The translations under genes were made by a program, and so were the position numbers. This document shows positions 9,788-20,882 of a stretch of 64,000 bases of DNA, one piece after another; the first letter of the stretch is position 1, and every line of letters begins with the position of its first letter. The stretch is from Ornithodoros turicata (taxonomy: Eukaryota > Arthropoda > Arachnida > Ixodida > Argasidae), in assembly GCF_037126465.1 (NCBI RefSeq), contig NC_088203.1, forward strand, positions 78,960,168 through 79,024,167, written 5' to 3'. Below the pieces are notes generated by a model. It worked only from the letters and a program-made list of their open reading frames with translations, was not told the origin of the DNA and ran no database searches.

Positions 9788-11106
9788 CGGTGGCACTTGA
9801 TTTTATTTGTTATTTTTTTTAACGTTGAGTCCCGGAATGCCGGTGGGGATCGAGGGCAGTGACAGAGACCACGGGGAAGACGAAGACACTGTTGGCTTTA
9901 CTACAAACGGGTCAATTTAGGCTTTGCTTCCGCAATGATTTTGTATGGGTTGCTCGGCTTGCGCCAATAAACTTTTGCTACCAATGGGTGACGGCGGTGA
10001 TGAGCTATAACGCGTAAATAGTGACGTACAGTTTCCCTCGTCCTGAGGACAAGAAGGTGGGCACACTGCTAGCTATTTATGCCACTGAGATGTAGATAAA
10101 CACTAAGATAGCTGGGACTCTCTAAAGGGGCGGATACAAACAGCTCACGAAGAGTTCATTTTCCTGCCAATCAAATGTTCCTTGAAAAAAGGCGAAACAG
10201 TTTTATTAACAGTACGGGACATTGTTTTTTTTAACAACGTTTTTTTTTCTCTCTTTTATTATTATTATTATTTCTGCTTCAGTGGCGTCCAGGAGCTCCG
10301 CAAATTTCGTCCGTAATTTTTTTCTGTTTCTTCTCCTCCACGCCTGAACATCCTCCAAACACTCTTTATTCGACTTTTTTTTTTTTTCTTACTACTCCAT
10401 CGTTGTGAAATAAGCTACTATACTGTACAAGCTACTGTGCGCACACACACGAATCACAGCTCTGCATTGATCGTAACGAGGACCCCCGACGACATCCAAT
10501 CACAATCTATCTCATTTCCAGCTCTTTAATCCCGGAGCACGTAGACAGTCGAGACATCATCACTGATCGTTTCTGTGCCTCTTTTCGTTCTCGCCTCTTC
10601 CCCTACGCCGACACCAAAACGCGACACGATTTCTCAACGGCAGTGCCAGACGCCAGCACTGGAGTGCCGCCCCTCCCTCCTCATCTCCGCTCCTCCTGTT
10701 GCAGCTGCAGCAGACAAGTCCTCGTTATCTTAACAGCATCCGCGGAAGGCAGGAAGGTGCGAATCAATGGGGGGTGCACTAAGGTTGGTTTCTTCCTTCA
10801 GGGAACTATGAGGCTGTGCACTTGTGCGTGTTTGCTTCTTTTTTCAGGGTTGCAACGGTATAGTATACAGCGATTGTGGTGAGGCCTTCGCTGTTGCTGG
10901 GCTCCAGATCGGGAGTAAATACGCTGTAGGCAATGATGGTAATTGATCTGGCCGTGGTGTGGAGGTGGTTGCTGAGGCGGCCACAAAAGAAGACTGGGCT
11001 AGATAAAAGGCTTCGTGTTTATGCGCCAGTGAATTATGCATGATGTGGGCAACAGGGAAGACGAATAATAGGGGAGATTTAGTAGATCAGAAAGCGCTGT
11101 ACACAC
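9788..11106. other. No gene seen
   Basis: Contains an ATT run (10257-10272) and T-rich tracts near 10240 and 10378. Short ORFs on both strands have no recognisable content. Confidence 0.5.
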
Positions 11107-11227
11107 CAAAACCACAAAAAGGCGTACGCCTCCCATTTTTTAACAGGTCAGGAAAGAGAACGACATCTTTGTGAAATGCGGTTTGATTCTGAGCGTGATT
11201 TGCGCTGAAGTTCCATTTTGAAGCCCC
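11107..11227 (+). mobile_element. Palindromic MITE, right half, degraded
   Basis: Begins CCACAAAAAGGCGTACGCC, followed by a decayed subterminal region and CTGAAGTTCCATTTTGAAG, corresponding to the right arm of the palindromic family. Confidence 0.5.
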
Positions 11228-11385
11228 GAGACTCGGTTCGAGAGACAGAGAGAGAGAGACTCAGAGAGACTCAGAGACAGAGCGATATATTTCTGAAGGC
11301 TCCTTTGCTTTTAGAGTGTTATGCGGTGGAGTTCTGCTTTTTGACTGTATCTAATGGAACCAAGTTTAATGGAACCAAGTTTAGA
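11228..11385. other. No gene seen; GAGA and 16-bp repeats
   Basis: A GAGA-rich stretch at 11240-11282 and a direct repeat of AATGGAACCAAGTTTA at about 11353-11383. Confidence 0.5.
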
Positions 11386-11536
11386 GTGACCAAGTGATAA
11401 GAAGGTAAAGACACCGACGCTACTGTTTATTAATATCCTCTTGTGCCTGATGATATGTAGTCCACTGCGTGAAAGCTTGTACGCTAATAAACACTGATCT
11501 CAGTGTCTTTATCTCTTTATCACTTGTGTTGACCAT
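11386..11536 (+). repeat. Small fold-back, PLE-terminus-like
   Basis: Left arm GACCAAGTGATAAG..GTAAAGACAC and right arm GTGTCTTTATCT..ATCACTTG..GACC are inverted copies of about 28 bases enclosing about 90 bases. The interior holds the hammerhead-like core described separately, followed by AATAAACACTGA. I infer a retroelement terminal fragment, because PLE ends carry such arrangements, but no coding remnant is attached. Confidence 0.45.
11447..11484 (+). ncRNA. Candidate hammerhead ribozyme (type I-like)
   Basis: Exact CTGATGA box at 11447-11453. A six-pair hairpin with loop TCCA (ATGTAG/CTGCGT, two G-U pairs) follows, then an exact GAAA at 11471-11474, then GC TTGTAC GC forming a two-pair helix III, and TA as the possible cleavage dinucleotide. 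This order (helix I open, very short helix III) is the one known for hammerheads of Penelope-like elements and schistosome repeats. Helix I is weak: the base before CTGATGA and the base after TA do not pair. Activity is unknown. Confidence 0.4.
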
Positions 11537-14310
11537 ATTTCACTCAAAGTTTTCACATTCCCCCATTGTCATCTAATGGCACCGCAAGGATAATTGTATA
11601 TTGATATATACGAATAATCATCTTTCACTCGTTCGGTTACTCTCTTCATCAGCTGTTCAGAATATTTTATTAACATAACTATCTAATTACACAAGTAAGT
11701 GCGCAGTAACTTCATTAGCTTGTTATCAGTGTGTATTTTCGTAACCTTAACCTCAACTCACAAAGAGAGAAACAAAATCGACGAAAGTAAGTCTACGCTG
11801 TCCTCCAATACAAACAACACGGGCTGTGCTCCGGGCTAGGCTAATTTCAGGTGCGCTAAATTCGCGTAACACACGCAAGTAGAATACAAAATCCTTCCCT
11901 GCAGCGCTGGAGCTTTGACATTTCAATCTGTGACCCGCCGTATTGTACGGTCAACAGTAGAAGGATCACAGGGCCAGCGAATGACTTCGCGTAGGCCCAC
12001 GAACAATGTACCTTGAATGCACTGTTGCTAAGTTTGGAACTTCCAAGTCCCCAGATTCAGCCGTTGTCAATCCTTTAATTCGACCCACGTATAAAAAAAC
12101 AGACAATAAGCTGATTGGGCATGCGCTGCAGGATAGAATTTAATTTGCCTAGAGGACATCTCTTCTGCGTAGAGAAATTATATCATGACTATATTTGGAT
12201 GGATTACCTGACTCGCTCTCTCTGTATTCTGACTGTGAGTTCCATTTCCAAGAATCAGTTGAGGGTTTATCTGCGTTTTTGTATGCTTCCTGGAGTTCGT
12301 GCTTCATCAAATCCCTTAATCCCGTACAGACGTAAATAAGTTTTTTGTCTGTCTGTGCCCTTGGCGCGAAAGATAATAGGAAACCAGAGGGACCCGTTAA
12401 AACCCTAGAACAGTCGAAACGGTACATCAGAAGCACAACCTGTGTGGCACGAGGCGTATCCGTGCCTCTTTGTCTTTTGCATTTTTTTTTCTTATTCTTC
12501 TTATTTTCCTGGAGGTATGCGAGTAAACATGTACGTTGAAGACGTTAGATACAGCACGGAAGAAACCCTGCAGACTAAAGCACTGCATGTCTGAATAAAA
12601 GCACTTCAGCAGCAGAAGCTAGCTTCTCCGATGCAAAATGTCCGACTGCACTCCAGCACATAAAGGGGATATTGGGCAGCAAGTAGTCCCATAGTTGCAA
12701 ATACTCCAAATTTTAGTCCCCTACCCTGAAATTTACTCCCCATCACTGTAGACTGTCCTTTTAACGTGGCATAAACTTCTGTGCACATTCAGAAAAGGGC
12801 TACTGGTTGTGGTAATGCACTTAGTCCACAAATGTACTAAGTATACTCTTATTAAAACGCTTTATTATTACTCTTAACTGTTACATTTTTCTTGGGGTGT
12901 ACGGTGGGACATGCCTCACAAGTCAAACTCTCTCTCTCTCTCTTTGTCGATGAGGGGCTGTTGGTGGACCTGTTGGCACACGCGAACCCCTCAACACTCC
13001 TCCAGGGGAGTGCTCTGCAACTTGTCGAGTAACACTGCCCTATCATATCTAGTATATTTCTACTTGCATTATAATGTGGATCAATTTCTTTGCCAATCTT
13101 CTAGCATCACAACCGCGCGGGCGTTGATCTGACAACATAAAACAATGTCTTCTCAATATGCATGCTGTGGTACCGTCGCGCTCTGCAGATTTTCCTGGAT
13201 TTTCTGCAGGGCACCGGTCTCCTTTGTGTCTTTTAGTACGCCTCTCCACCTTCTGTGAATTCCTTCCTTTACGGGGGCCTTACTCCGCAGATGCTGATGT
13301 GCAGCCTTCCTACCGTCTCTGTCCATCACCTCATTGTCATTTTACATCTCATGCAGTCCCGTCGGCACTAGGGTAGTGGTCACAACTCAGGTGGCGAATT
13401 TCCCCATTCATCACCATCAGTGTACTTGTTGGCGGTGGTGCTGCTGTGGTATTTTTGCGCGTCCCAATATTTGTGTAGCGTGAGTCCGCGGTAGAATTGC
13501 GATTTCTTGGAGAAATTCACAGCATACAGACTCACAGTAGAAAGTGGCAGAACATGGACTCATAATTTCGGTCCACATTTCGAATAATTCAACTAACGTA
13601 ATTTCAGTTCCAATACATGTGTGCTAGATGATCGGTAAATAACATCTAAACCCTTCAAATTTCCCTCTGGTCACTTCCACATACTAAGTCCACATAAGCG
13701 TCTGGTTCTATGCCAGAAAGCGTAAAAATAGGCTTCCTTTACCCTACATATAATGTCAAATTATATCGTACTTTTTCATTTTATTTTGTACAAGAGATTT
13801 GCCACTTTTAATAGCGCTCGTGCGCTTGTCAAACTCCTCATGCTTTGGAACGTCCCATCCTTCTGGTGCACGAAGGCGGCGATTTCTAGCAGGCTCACTA
13901 TACTCCTTTTACATGCACATCTCCCACACTCCGAACGAACGCGAAGACAGATGGTCACTTTCGCGATGCTGGCCTCCAGAATACTTTGACTCATTGACCG
14001 CGCCCACGGCTAACGCGAACATTTTCAGGCTCACTAATTTCGCACGCATCACCAAGAGACGAACTATCAGTTGGGCATTCCAGGTACTGCAACGAAAGTA
14101 CCACAATGAGGCGATACCAAGGGAAAAGATCAGAGTGGTGTGTAGTCGACGAAATAAACACCGTTCTTGAAATATCGCGTCGAAATTTGTGATGCAGCGA
14201 TCTGTGAGTCAACCTACGCGACAGCGGGTCGGTTCACAGTGCCTACACTGGACGGGGACGCCAGAGCCCTCAGTGTTAGTCAGACAGAAGATAGTATGGG
14301 ACGGAGACGA
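11537..14310. other. No gene seen
   Basis: AT-rich sequence with a CT run at 12929-12944. The longest open frame (13799-14170, plus, 123 codons) shows no recognisable domain and overlaps ORFs on the other strand. Confidence 0.5.
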
Positions 14311-14506
14311 ATAGGCCATTTGAAAAAGTTCCAGGGAGCAGCGCGCTCTGGCAGGGCGTGCCGGGAAATGCTGTGCAAAACGACAGCGATTTGCTACCGT
14401 CTCCGATCGTCGTCGTCGCCGTACTGGCGCATGCGCCGTCGCTGTCGTTTTGCACAGCATTTCCCGGCATCCGCGCTGCTCCCTCGAACTTTTGCAAATG
14501 TCCTAT
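14311..14506. mobile_element. Palindromic MITE, 196 bp
   Basis: Inverted arms: left ATAGGCCATTTGAAAAAGTT and AGGGAGCAGCGC, then GGGAAATGCTGTGCAAAACG. The right side carries the reverse complements, ending CGAACTTTTGCAAATGTCCTAT. The interior is CG-rich (CGTCGTCGTCGCCG). It is a near-complete palindrome with no coding content. I see no clear target duplication. Confidence 0.65.
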
Positions 14507-14599
14507 AGGGTTGTAAACACAAACCTTACTGTGGAAACGAGCCGTCGAGATCCCGGTCCTGTGGCTTATCCTGGGCACACCTCGGCAGACCGGTAGACC

Positions 14600-15632
14600 C
14601 AGCGGCAGGAGTGGCACTCTTTGCAGACGTCCTATGGTAGACGACAAGTTTTCTACGTCTGCAGCAGCATATACAGATGGCGTATCCAGAAATGGCAAGT
14701 CTGCCTCGGCATTCGTCATACCATCCGAAGCCGTAGTACAGGGACGACGCATTTCGCATCACACCTCATCAACAGCTGCGGAATCTATGCCATACTTTTC
14801 TTTCTGCAGCACATCGTTGATTTTACCCCGCGGGAATGGGCAGTGTTCACTGACTCAAAATCTGTACTGCAAGCTATTGAAAATTCTGGCATACGTGGCT
14901 CATCCGCACCCTAGTGATGGATGTGTTAATGGCTTACCACCTTGTCTACGAAGCAGGACACAGGCTGGTTCTCCAGTGGGTTCCAGCCCATTGTGGTGTC
15001 GTGGGTAATGAACGGACCGACAGCGCCGCGGAAGCAGCTCTCTCTCGTCTCGGAGACGGAAGAGTATTGCGCTGCTGAGAGGAGACCGTCGTTCCGTCGA
15101 CGCCTCGTGTCTCCCCTGGCTTCCCGCCAATGGACAACTGACATTCTCCCCCCATCTATGCTGAGAAGAGTTGATCCAACGCTCGCTTTCCGCATGCCAC
15201 GAAACACCTCTCGTCAAGATGCTGCATTAGTTCATCGAATGCGACTCGATGTGGCTTTTACAGCTCAGTGGCGTTACCGCTTGAGACAAGTTTACTCTCC
15301 CATGCGGATTCTGTCACTGTGGTGCTCTAGAAGATCTAGAGCACATTCTTCTTCGTTGCCCGCACTACCAACCTTCCCGAACCGCACTCCCCGGATCTCT
15401 TCATCAGCTGGACTCTCGTCCACCACCCTCACTCTCAAAATTGCTTGGTCCCTGTCCAAACCCAGCCCACCAACGCTCTGCCCTCAAAGCTCTTTTGACC
15501 CTTTTGGACGCCATAGAACTTCGATCCTTATTGTGAATGGGCTGATTATTTCATTCCCCACATCACCACCAGCAATGTCGTCCCTTGCGATCTAACTCCC
15601 CATTTATCATCTCACAATAAAGTTGTTGTTTG
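14600..15632 (+). pseudogene. I/R1-group element, RNase H and C-terminal zinc knuckle
   Basis: Plus-strand frames give AAAYTDGVSRNGKSASAFV (RNase H start), VFTDSKSVLQAIENSG (second conserved aspartate) and LQWVPAHCGVVGNERTDSAA (PAHCG and GNE-TD region). Then come VDPTLAFRMPRN, VHRMRLDVAFTAQW and the terminal CCHC knuckle CHCGALEDLEHILLRCPHY with KLLGPCPNPAHQRSALKALL. At least four frameshifts separate these parts. The 3' end carries CAATAAAGTTGTTGTTT (15616-15632) as a polyadenylation signal and tail. The reverse transcriptase is missing (5' truncation). Confidence 0.78.
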
Positions 15633-15879
15633 TCTCGCGTCGAAATTCTGGATATGTCTAAGAAGCTCTGTTCTCGAAGTTAGGAGGATGGTTCGAGAAA
15701 TAACCTTAACATTTCGAAATCTATCTCATGCTTAATATTCTTGCTGCGGGTGGTAGTGCAATCTTCTACTCTGTACTCGTATGTCGTGGTATGGGGCATC
15801 ATCCTGGCATGTACAACCACGCGACAACTGATCAAAAGTGATTGGTCCGCTGTTTGCACCGGGGAGGAACAACTGTCGG
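15633..15879. other. No gene seen
   Basis: Short stretch between an element 3' end and a SINE, without recognisable content. Confidence 0.5.
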
Positions 15880-16102
15880 TCGGCCATGTCACGTCGAGAC
15901 TGGGAGGTACCCTGGTTCGAGTCCCGGTGCCGGCTGTGCTGTCTGAGGTTCTTCTCGGTTTTCCTCAGACGCTCTCAGACACATGTCGCACAGGTCCCTT
16001 AGAAGTTGGCCCCAGGACGCACATTCCCCCAGAGCGTTACTCGTGACGTTGCCCACATCTGGGAGGCCGACAACGGCGAGCTCCTTCACTAGCACCACCA
16101 TC
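15880..16102 (+). mobile_element. SINE-2, nearly full length
   Basis: Starts near CGGCCATGTCACGTCGAGAC and carries an intact B box GGTTCGAGTCC at 15914-15924. It has the family body (GTGCTGTCTGAGG, CAGACGCTCTCAGACACATG, GACGCACATTCCC, GAGGCCGACAACGGCGAG) and a tail of ACC/ATC triplets. This is the best B box among the SINE-2 copies of the window. The A-box side is not clear. Confidence 0.7.
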
Positions 16103-16155
16103 GGACATCCGTTGTCTTATGCGTAAAAAGAAACCCATCGGCACCCATCATCGAA

Positions 16156-16510
16156 TGAAAGCACAATGCGGTAGTGCCTGCATATCACTACAACAAACGT
16201 ATGAATGGGCTTGTAAGTTGTCAAGGGAGAAACAAACGTGCTCGAATCACCACGACATGTCCGTCCACACACTACTGTAACAGCCAAAACTGTTGGTACC
16301 GCAGATGACCTTATTCGTCAAGACAGAGTGTTCACTGTCACAGAGCTGGCCGAGTTATTGAGTGTGAGTGTTGGATCAGCCAATTTCATCATGCAGGGGA
16401 AGACGTAGTATGCAAAAGTGTCCGCAAGATAGGTTCCCAGGAGTGTTTCACATGAACTGAAGGAACGCCGTGTCGACCCACGTACATCGCTTCTCAGATG
16501 CTATACGAGG
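16156..16510 (+). pseudogene. Mariner-type transposase remnant
   Basis: The plus frame from about 16280 reads KTVGTADDLIRQDRVFTVTE, followed by LAELLSVSVGSANFI. After one stop and a further stop at a usual tryptophan position, it reads YAKVSAR and VPRSVSHELKERRVD. This matches the second helix-turn-helix and linker region of mariner transposases (pattern RLTVREIAEELGIS..GSVH..L and KVSARWVPR..T..QK..R). A frameshifted upstream piece (TYEWACKLSRE) fits the first domain. The DD34D catalytic domain is absent and I see no terminal repeats. Confidence 0.6.
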
Positions 16511-16684
16511 ATGAAGGGGGGGGGGGGGCAATTTTTGAGCCGAATAATCAGCTATGTGCAAAAAGTGCATCTATTACTTTCAACTATAGCCCAAAAGAGC
16601 AGCCACAGAATAGCGTCGCAGCTCGTCACCGTATCTGAAGAAGTTTCGAAGTCTGGCGAGTGCAAGAAGCGTTGAGTGGAGGGT

Positions 16685-16800
16685 GGGGTGGGGTTGGGGT
16701 GGGGGGAATATAGGTTTATTGCAAAGAAAAAACAAAGAACGAGGGGAAAGGTTAGCCTGGCTCCAAAAGCCGACTTGCTATTCCCGCGTAAAAAAAAAAG
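16685..16800 (-). mobile_element. I/R1-group 3' UTR fragment
   Basis: The reverse complement reads GGAATAGCAAGTCGGCTTTT, CAGGCTAACCTTTCC and CAATAAACCTATATTCCCCC. The same 3' UTR follows coding sequence at 43075-43405 and stands alone at 57760-57870. Here only the last 115 bases remain, a severe 5' truncation. A run of 13 G lies just upstream (16516-16528). Confidence 0.6.
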
Positions 16801-19401
16801 AAAAACGAAAGAAAAGAGGCGCAGTCACAGGCTCAGCGCGAGCCCTGTGTCAGTCAGAAGGCGCACGAGTTCCCTTCCGACGCGCCACTGAAGGGGGCGT
16901 GGCAGGGGGCCCAGTAGCGTTGAGTGTTGAGTATCATATGCCCATAGGGAGCATTACGGTGAACGCCAAAACGTGTTGAGCTCTGCTAGGGACGCATCTG
17001 AAGCCCGCTATATAGGAACAAAGCGCCGTGGACTGCTCAGCAATGTGTTCTTCTCCAACACGCCGTTGCCCGCCCGCACAGGTCTAGTATGACTATATAT
17101 TTCAGCCATATGCGATCTTCGAATTGATTTCCTTCCACATTCCCCATATTCGCCTGCCATTGTACCATCGGACTACCACAAATTTGGCCGTCTCAAGGAT
17201 GATCTTGGTGGTCGTTAAGTTTACGACAGAAGCGCTACACGCCCGCTTGCCGCCTTGACTGAGCCGGCAGACCTTACACCTCTGTCTTTTTTATTAGTAT
17301 TTCACATCATTTCGCCCCCCCCTCCTCCCCCAATACAAAAGACTTTTTCTCTGCTGGACTACAGGCGCTTCCAAAACGATGCCGCACCTATACGGCGAAA
17401 AGCGAGGGTACTACGTAGAAAAATGATACACTGCTTCCCAGAAAAATCATCTTCATTGTTGGTCAATAAATTATCTTATGTTATTTATTGAACCACCGTC
17501 GTAAGCTCACCATGTGCTAATTATGAGATATCGAATGTTGAAAAACCACCTAAGGTAGAACTTCGAAAGCATGAACTATCCAACAGCCCCTAAAGAAGAT
17601 TCTGCCTGGTCCGTCTGTCGAATTCTGCATCACTTATTCATCACGATATCCCCAGCACGACTTTCCGAGGATCGATGTTTCCCCTGGGAAACCGGTGACG
17701 CACTTTCGCTGGAGAAATCGGAGTAAAAAAAAGAAAGATATACACATGGAATAAGTTTATCTATATGGCTGATCGAATTAGAGAATAATGTGCTCTGAAA
17801 GTGCGATATCGACTGGCCATGTAAGCGTATGCAACTGTCTCCGCGGGGGCACTAGACTCGAAAATGCTTGCAGTCAGGTCCGAACTTAACGGTGAATATT
17901 TAAAAACCGAGATGTCGCGGAGACTAAGCTTCCAACTTCGTCGCATCATGCGGCGGAAAATCGGCTTTCTCTGAGACAAATCGTCTCCATGGAATTTTAA
18001 AACACGGAGAGGGCAGGGTGTTAAATAGTTCCACATTTATTGCGTATGTGAACGCAAGCACGCGAAGCTTACTGACGGCAACATCTCGTGGCATTCGTCG
18101 AGGAGATTGCTCACATATCATTTCGAACGCAGTTCTTTCGCAACCAAGCAAAACGAGCTGGTGAGTTTTCTGCTGAATAATATTAACACTTTTGGATGAA
18201 TTCTGGCGTCAACACGGTTAGTATATAAGCAACTTTCGGCTGTATTTGGCAGACCGTGGGCACATCAAAGTCCTCCTCGTGGAAGACGTAGCTGGTGCTT
18301 ATCTGCCTTTCATCGAAGAGACGAGCAGCATAAAGCTTGACTTCCGTGCTACTCGTACCACAGTATAGTTAAAACCAGGAGGAGAGTTCCCGAGACAAGC
18401 GACATAGCGTCCCTCGCATCTTCCGAGGAGAGCTACAAGAGGTTGCTAAGCGTCCATGGACACCGCGACACCAGAAGGACACTGCTCTCACCAACTCTTA
18501 TGCACATTGTTATCAGCTGCGTTCATCATGCGTTACCAATTCCGCATAAAAGATCAACAAGAAAACTGGAGCTACTCACACTATATCCGCTTGCGATGTT
18601 GCGATACGTCTTCTTGCAAGCCTGCCACATGTTCCTTCTCCCGTATGGTTGACACGAGAGTAGCTCACAAGATTCAATCACGACACGTGCGCACATGGTG
18701 TCAAATGTGTCGCCGCCGACATGGATACAAAGACACAGCAGTGGCATCACGCTGCTTCATGTATCACCTGACTGACAAGATTTAATACCCAACGCCGAGA
18801 GCACGACGGCTCCTCCTGTCAGTAACAGCGTTATCGACTTGCGTCTTCTGATGAGGTTATAGGATGCAGGCCTCGAGAAACACAGCGAGGACAGTGATGC
18901 GATGGAAGGGATATGTAGCTGAGAGACTCAAACATGCACGACGCTTTCGTGGAACACGGGAAACGATACGTTGGAGTTGGGTGTCCACAGCAAACGACGC
19001 TCATTCGTGAGCAGGGACCGGAACAGAAGACCGGTATCAACCGTTAATTTTGGTTCAACTGGAACTACAACGAAATTATATTTTGTACTGCTGAACCGAA
19101 AGAAATCAGAAACGGTTGCCGGTCCGCGAAAAGGTGAAATATTTGCTGTCACAAGCCTCTTCTGTAGCATTACTATTTAAAGAGACAGCGAGTCAATCGT
19201 TCCACTACGTTTGCGAAACCAAAACAAATCAAAGAACATTTCGTAAGGAAATTATACCAAATCACGAAGAGAGGCTCACATGAACGAAACTTCATCCGTC
19301 TGATGCTTTGGGTGCATTGGCTATGGCGACCACAACAGCCGAAGCGAGCTCCGCAAGGCAGCTACAGTTGACTTCCGCCTGGCAGCAGTTGAGGATCCAT
19401 G
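16801..19401. other. No gene seen
   Basis: No recognisable coding sequence or repeat. Open frames up to 109 codons (18456-18785, plus) show no known motif. Confidence 0.5.
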
Positions 19402-19687
19402 CACTCTAAGAAAAAAGGGTGTGAAAAGGGGGTAACTTCTATAGTTCCCACCTAGGTCAACATAGCGTCTGATAAAGGGTGTAACAGGGTGGCAAATTCA
19501 ATGATCATATACCCAAATTGCTACAAAAAGGCGTACGCCCCCCTCGCTCACCGAATCAGAAGCGGTAACCCTATCATTCGTGGCAGAGGGTGAGGTAGCA
19601 GGTAGAACTTTGCAACCTTTTAGGCACAACATATGCGACAACTACCTCCTAAAAGGTGTAACTGCTCCACCCTTTTTTCTGAGAGTG
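19402..19687. mobile_element. TIR element with GGCGTACGCC insert, 286 bp
   Basis: Ends CACTCTAAGAAAAAAGGGTG and CACCCTTTTTTCTGAGAGTG are inverted repeats. Further in, GGTGTGAAAAGGGGGTAAC pairs loosely with the right side. The centre (19520-19590) carries CAAAAAGGCGTACGCCCCCC and AACCCTATCATTC, the right half of the palindromic MITE family. It is either a related subfamily or a nested copy. No transposase. Confidence 0.65.
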
Positions 19688-20053
19688 TGGTATGCAGACA
19701 CCAAAAAGAGGCGGACAGAAGAACGACGACACGTACGACTGCTAACTCTCAACTGATAGACTTTATTGGACGAAACGAGTTTAAATACACGTGACACATC
19801 AGTTTGTATACAAAGAATTGATAGCGGACACAACAGCCTGTCACTGTTCTACACAATGTCTTCTGCAGAACAGTGACGGGCTTGTGTAGAGCAGTGACGG
19901 GCTCCAAGGTTGATCGCTATCAATTATTTGTATACAAACTGATGTTTCACGTGTATTTAAACTCGTTTCGTCCAATAAAGTCTATCAGTTGAGAGTTAAT
20001 AGTCGTCTGTGTCGTCGTTCTTTCCTTCCGCGTCGTTTTGCTGTCTACACAAC
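19688..20053. repeat. Large palindrome built from PLE termini
   Basis: Left arm 19688-19826 and right arm 19915-20053 are inverted copies of about 135 bases, sharing in reverse orientation AACTCTCAACTGATAGACTT and GGACGAAACGAGTTTAAATA. Read outward on the right arm, AATAAAGTCTATCAGTTG followed by AGAGTTA resembles the 3' ends at 49081-49100 (minus) and 32700-32755 (minus), which belong to PLEs or look like them. The spacer carries two tandem CAGTGACGGGCT-type units. I infer an internally deleted PLE reduced to its inverted ends. Confidence 0.6.
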
Positions 20054-20636
20054 ATGGATTCGTACTAACAACCCTGCCTTCAAACGCTTGAGCAGTTGAG
20101 GAGTCCCTGAATGCAGAGTTTACAATAGGTGAACTGGAAACAGTCACCTATGGTTACAGGTGCCATTTCGAGCCAGGTGCAGATGGCATAACTCGTCAAG
20201 TCATCAGAAACCCAGCCATAGATAGCCACAGCACTAACACAGCAGTAGGACATAAGCAAGCTGGTGTAACGAACTTGTAGGCAACATATTTCTTGGGTAC
20301 GAGAGGAAACAGAAAACGCAACACCAAGAAAACGCAACACGTTTCCTATTTCTCCTCGTACTCAAGGAATACGCTGCTTGCATATCCTCTTGGAGTTGGT
20401 AAAATGGTTAAGGATCATATGAAGAAGAAATACTTCGACTATTTTTTTTCGCTTTTTTTTTCGTTACAAACAAACTACAAACAAACTTCGACTATGTTAT
20501 CGAGACATGAGGAAAGGGGCTCGGGCAGGACTCATCCTCGGGGCCCGTATTTTCTCTCGTCGGCCCTAGGTATAATGCTCTAAAAACCAACGAGCTTTAT
20601 CGCTCAATCCCCTGATTTACTGAGGACGAAGTGCCG
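20054..20636. other. No gene seen
   Basis: Contains a T-rich tract at 20430-20465. No recognisable coding sequence. Confidence 0.5.
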
Positions 20637-20882
20637 TACACTGTTAAAACAGAACTTCACCTGATAGCACGCTCCTAGCCAACCATCATTCCGAACGATA
20701 TTATTCTGTGCACTGATTTCCTGAAAATGGGAGGAGGCGCCTATCTGAGACACACACATTATGTTTGTCCCAGATAGGCGCCTCCCTCCTGTTTTGAACA
20801 AACCAGGACACAGAATGATATCATTCGGAATGATTGTTGGATAGGAGCGTGCTATGTGGTGAAGTTCTGCTTTAACAGTGTA
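20637..20882. mobile_element. Palindromic MITE, complete copy
   Basis: Flanked by TA on both sides. It begins TACACTGTTAAAACAGAACT and ends in the inverse, CTGCTTTAACAGTGTA. Arms contain TAGCACGCTCCTAGCC, ACCATCATTCCGAACGATAT and GGAGGCGCCTATCTG. The whole 246 bp folds on itself around ACACACATTATG. The TA duplication points to an element of the Tc1/mariner type of integration, but no transposase is present to confirm it. Confidence 0.8.

Noticed and set aside
19740..19780. Hammerhead reading of CTGATAGA..CGAAAC in the PLE-end palindrome
   Set aside because: The CTGANGA box has an extra base and no helix II can be drawn between the boxes.
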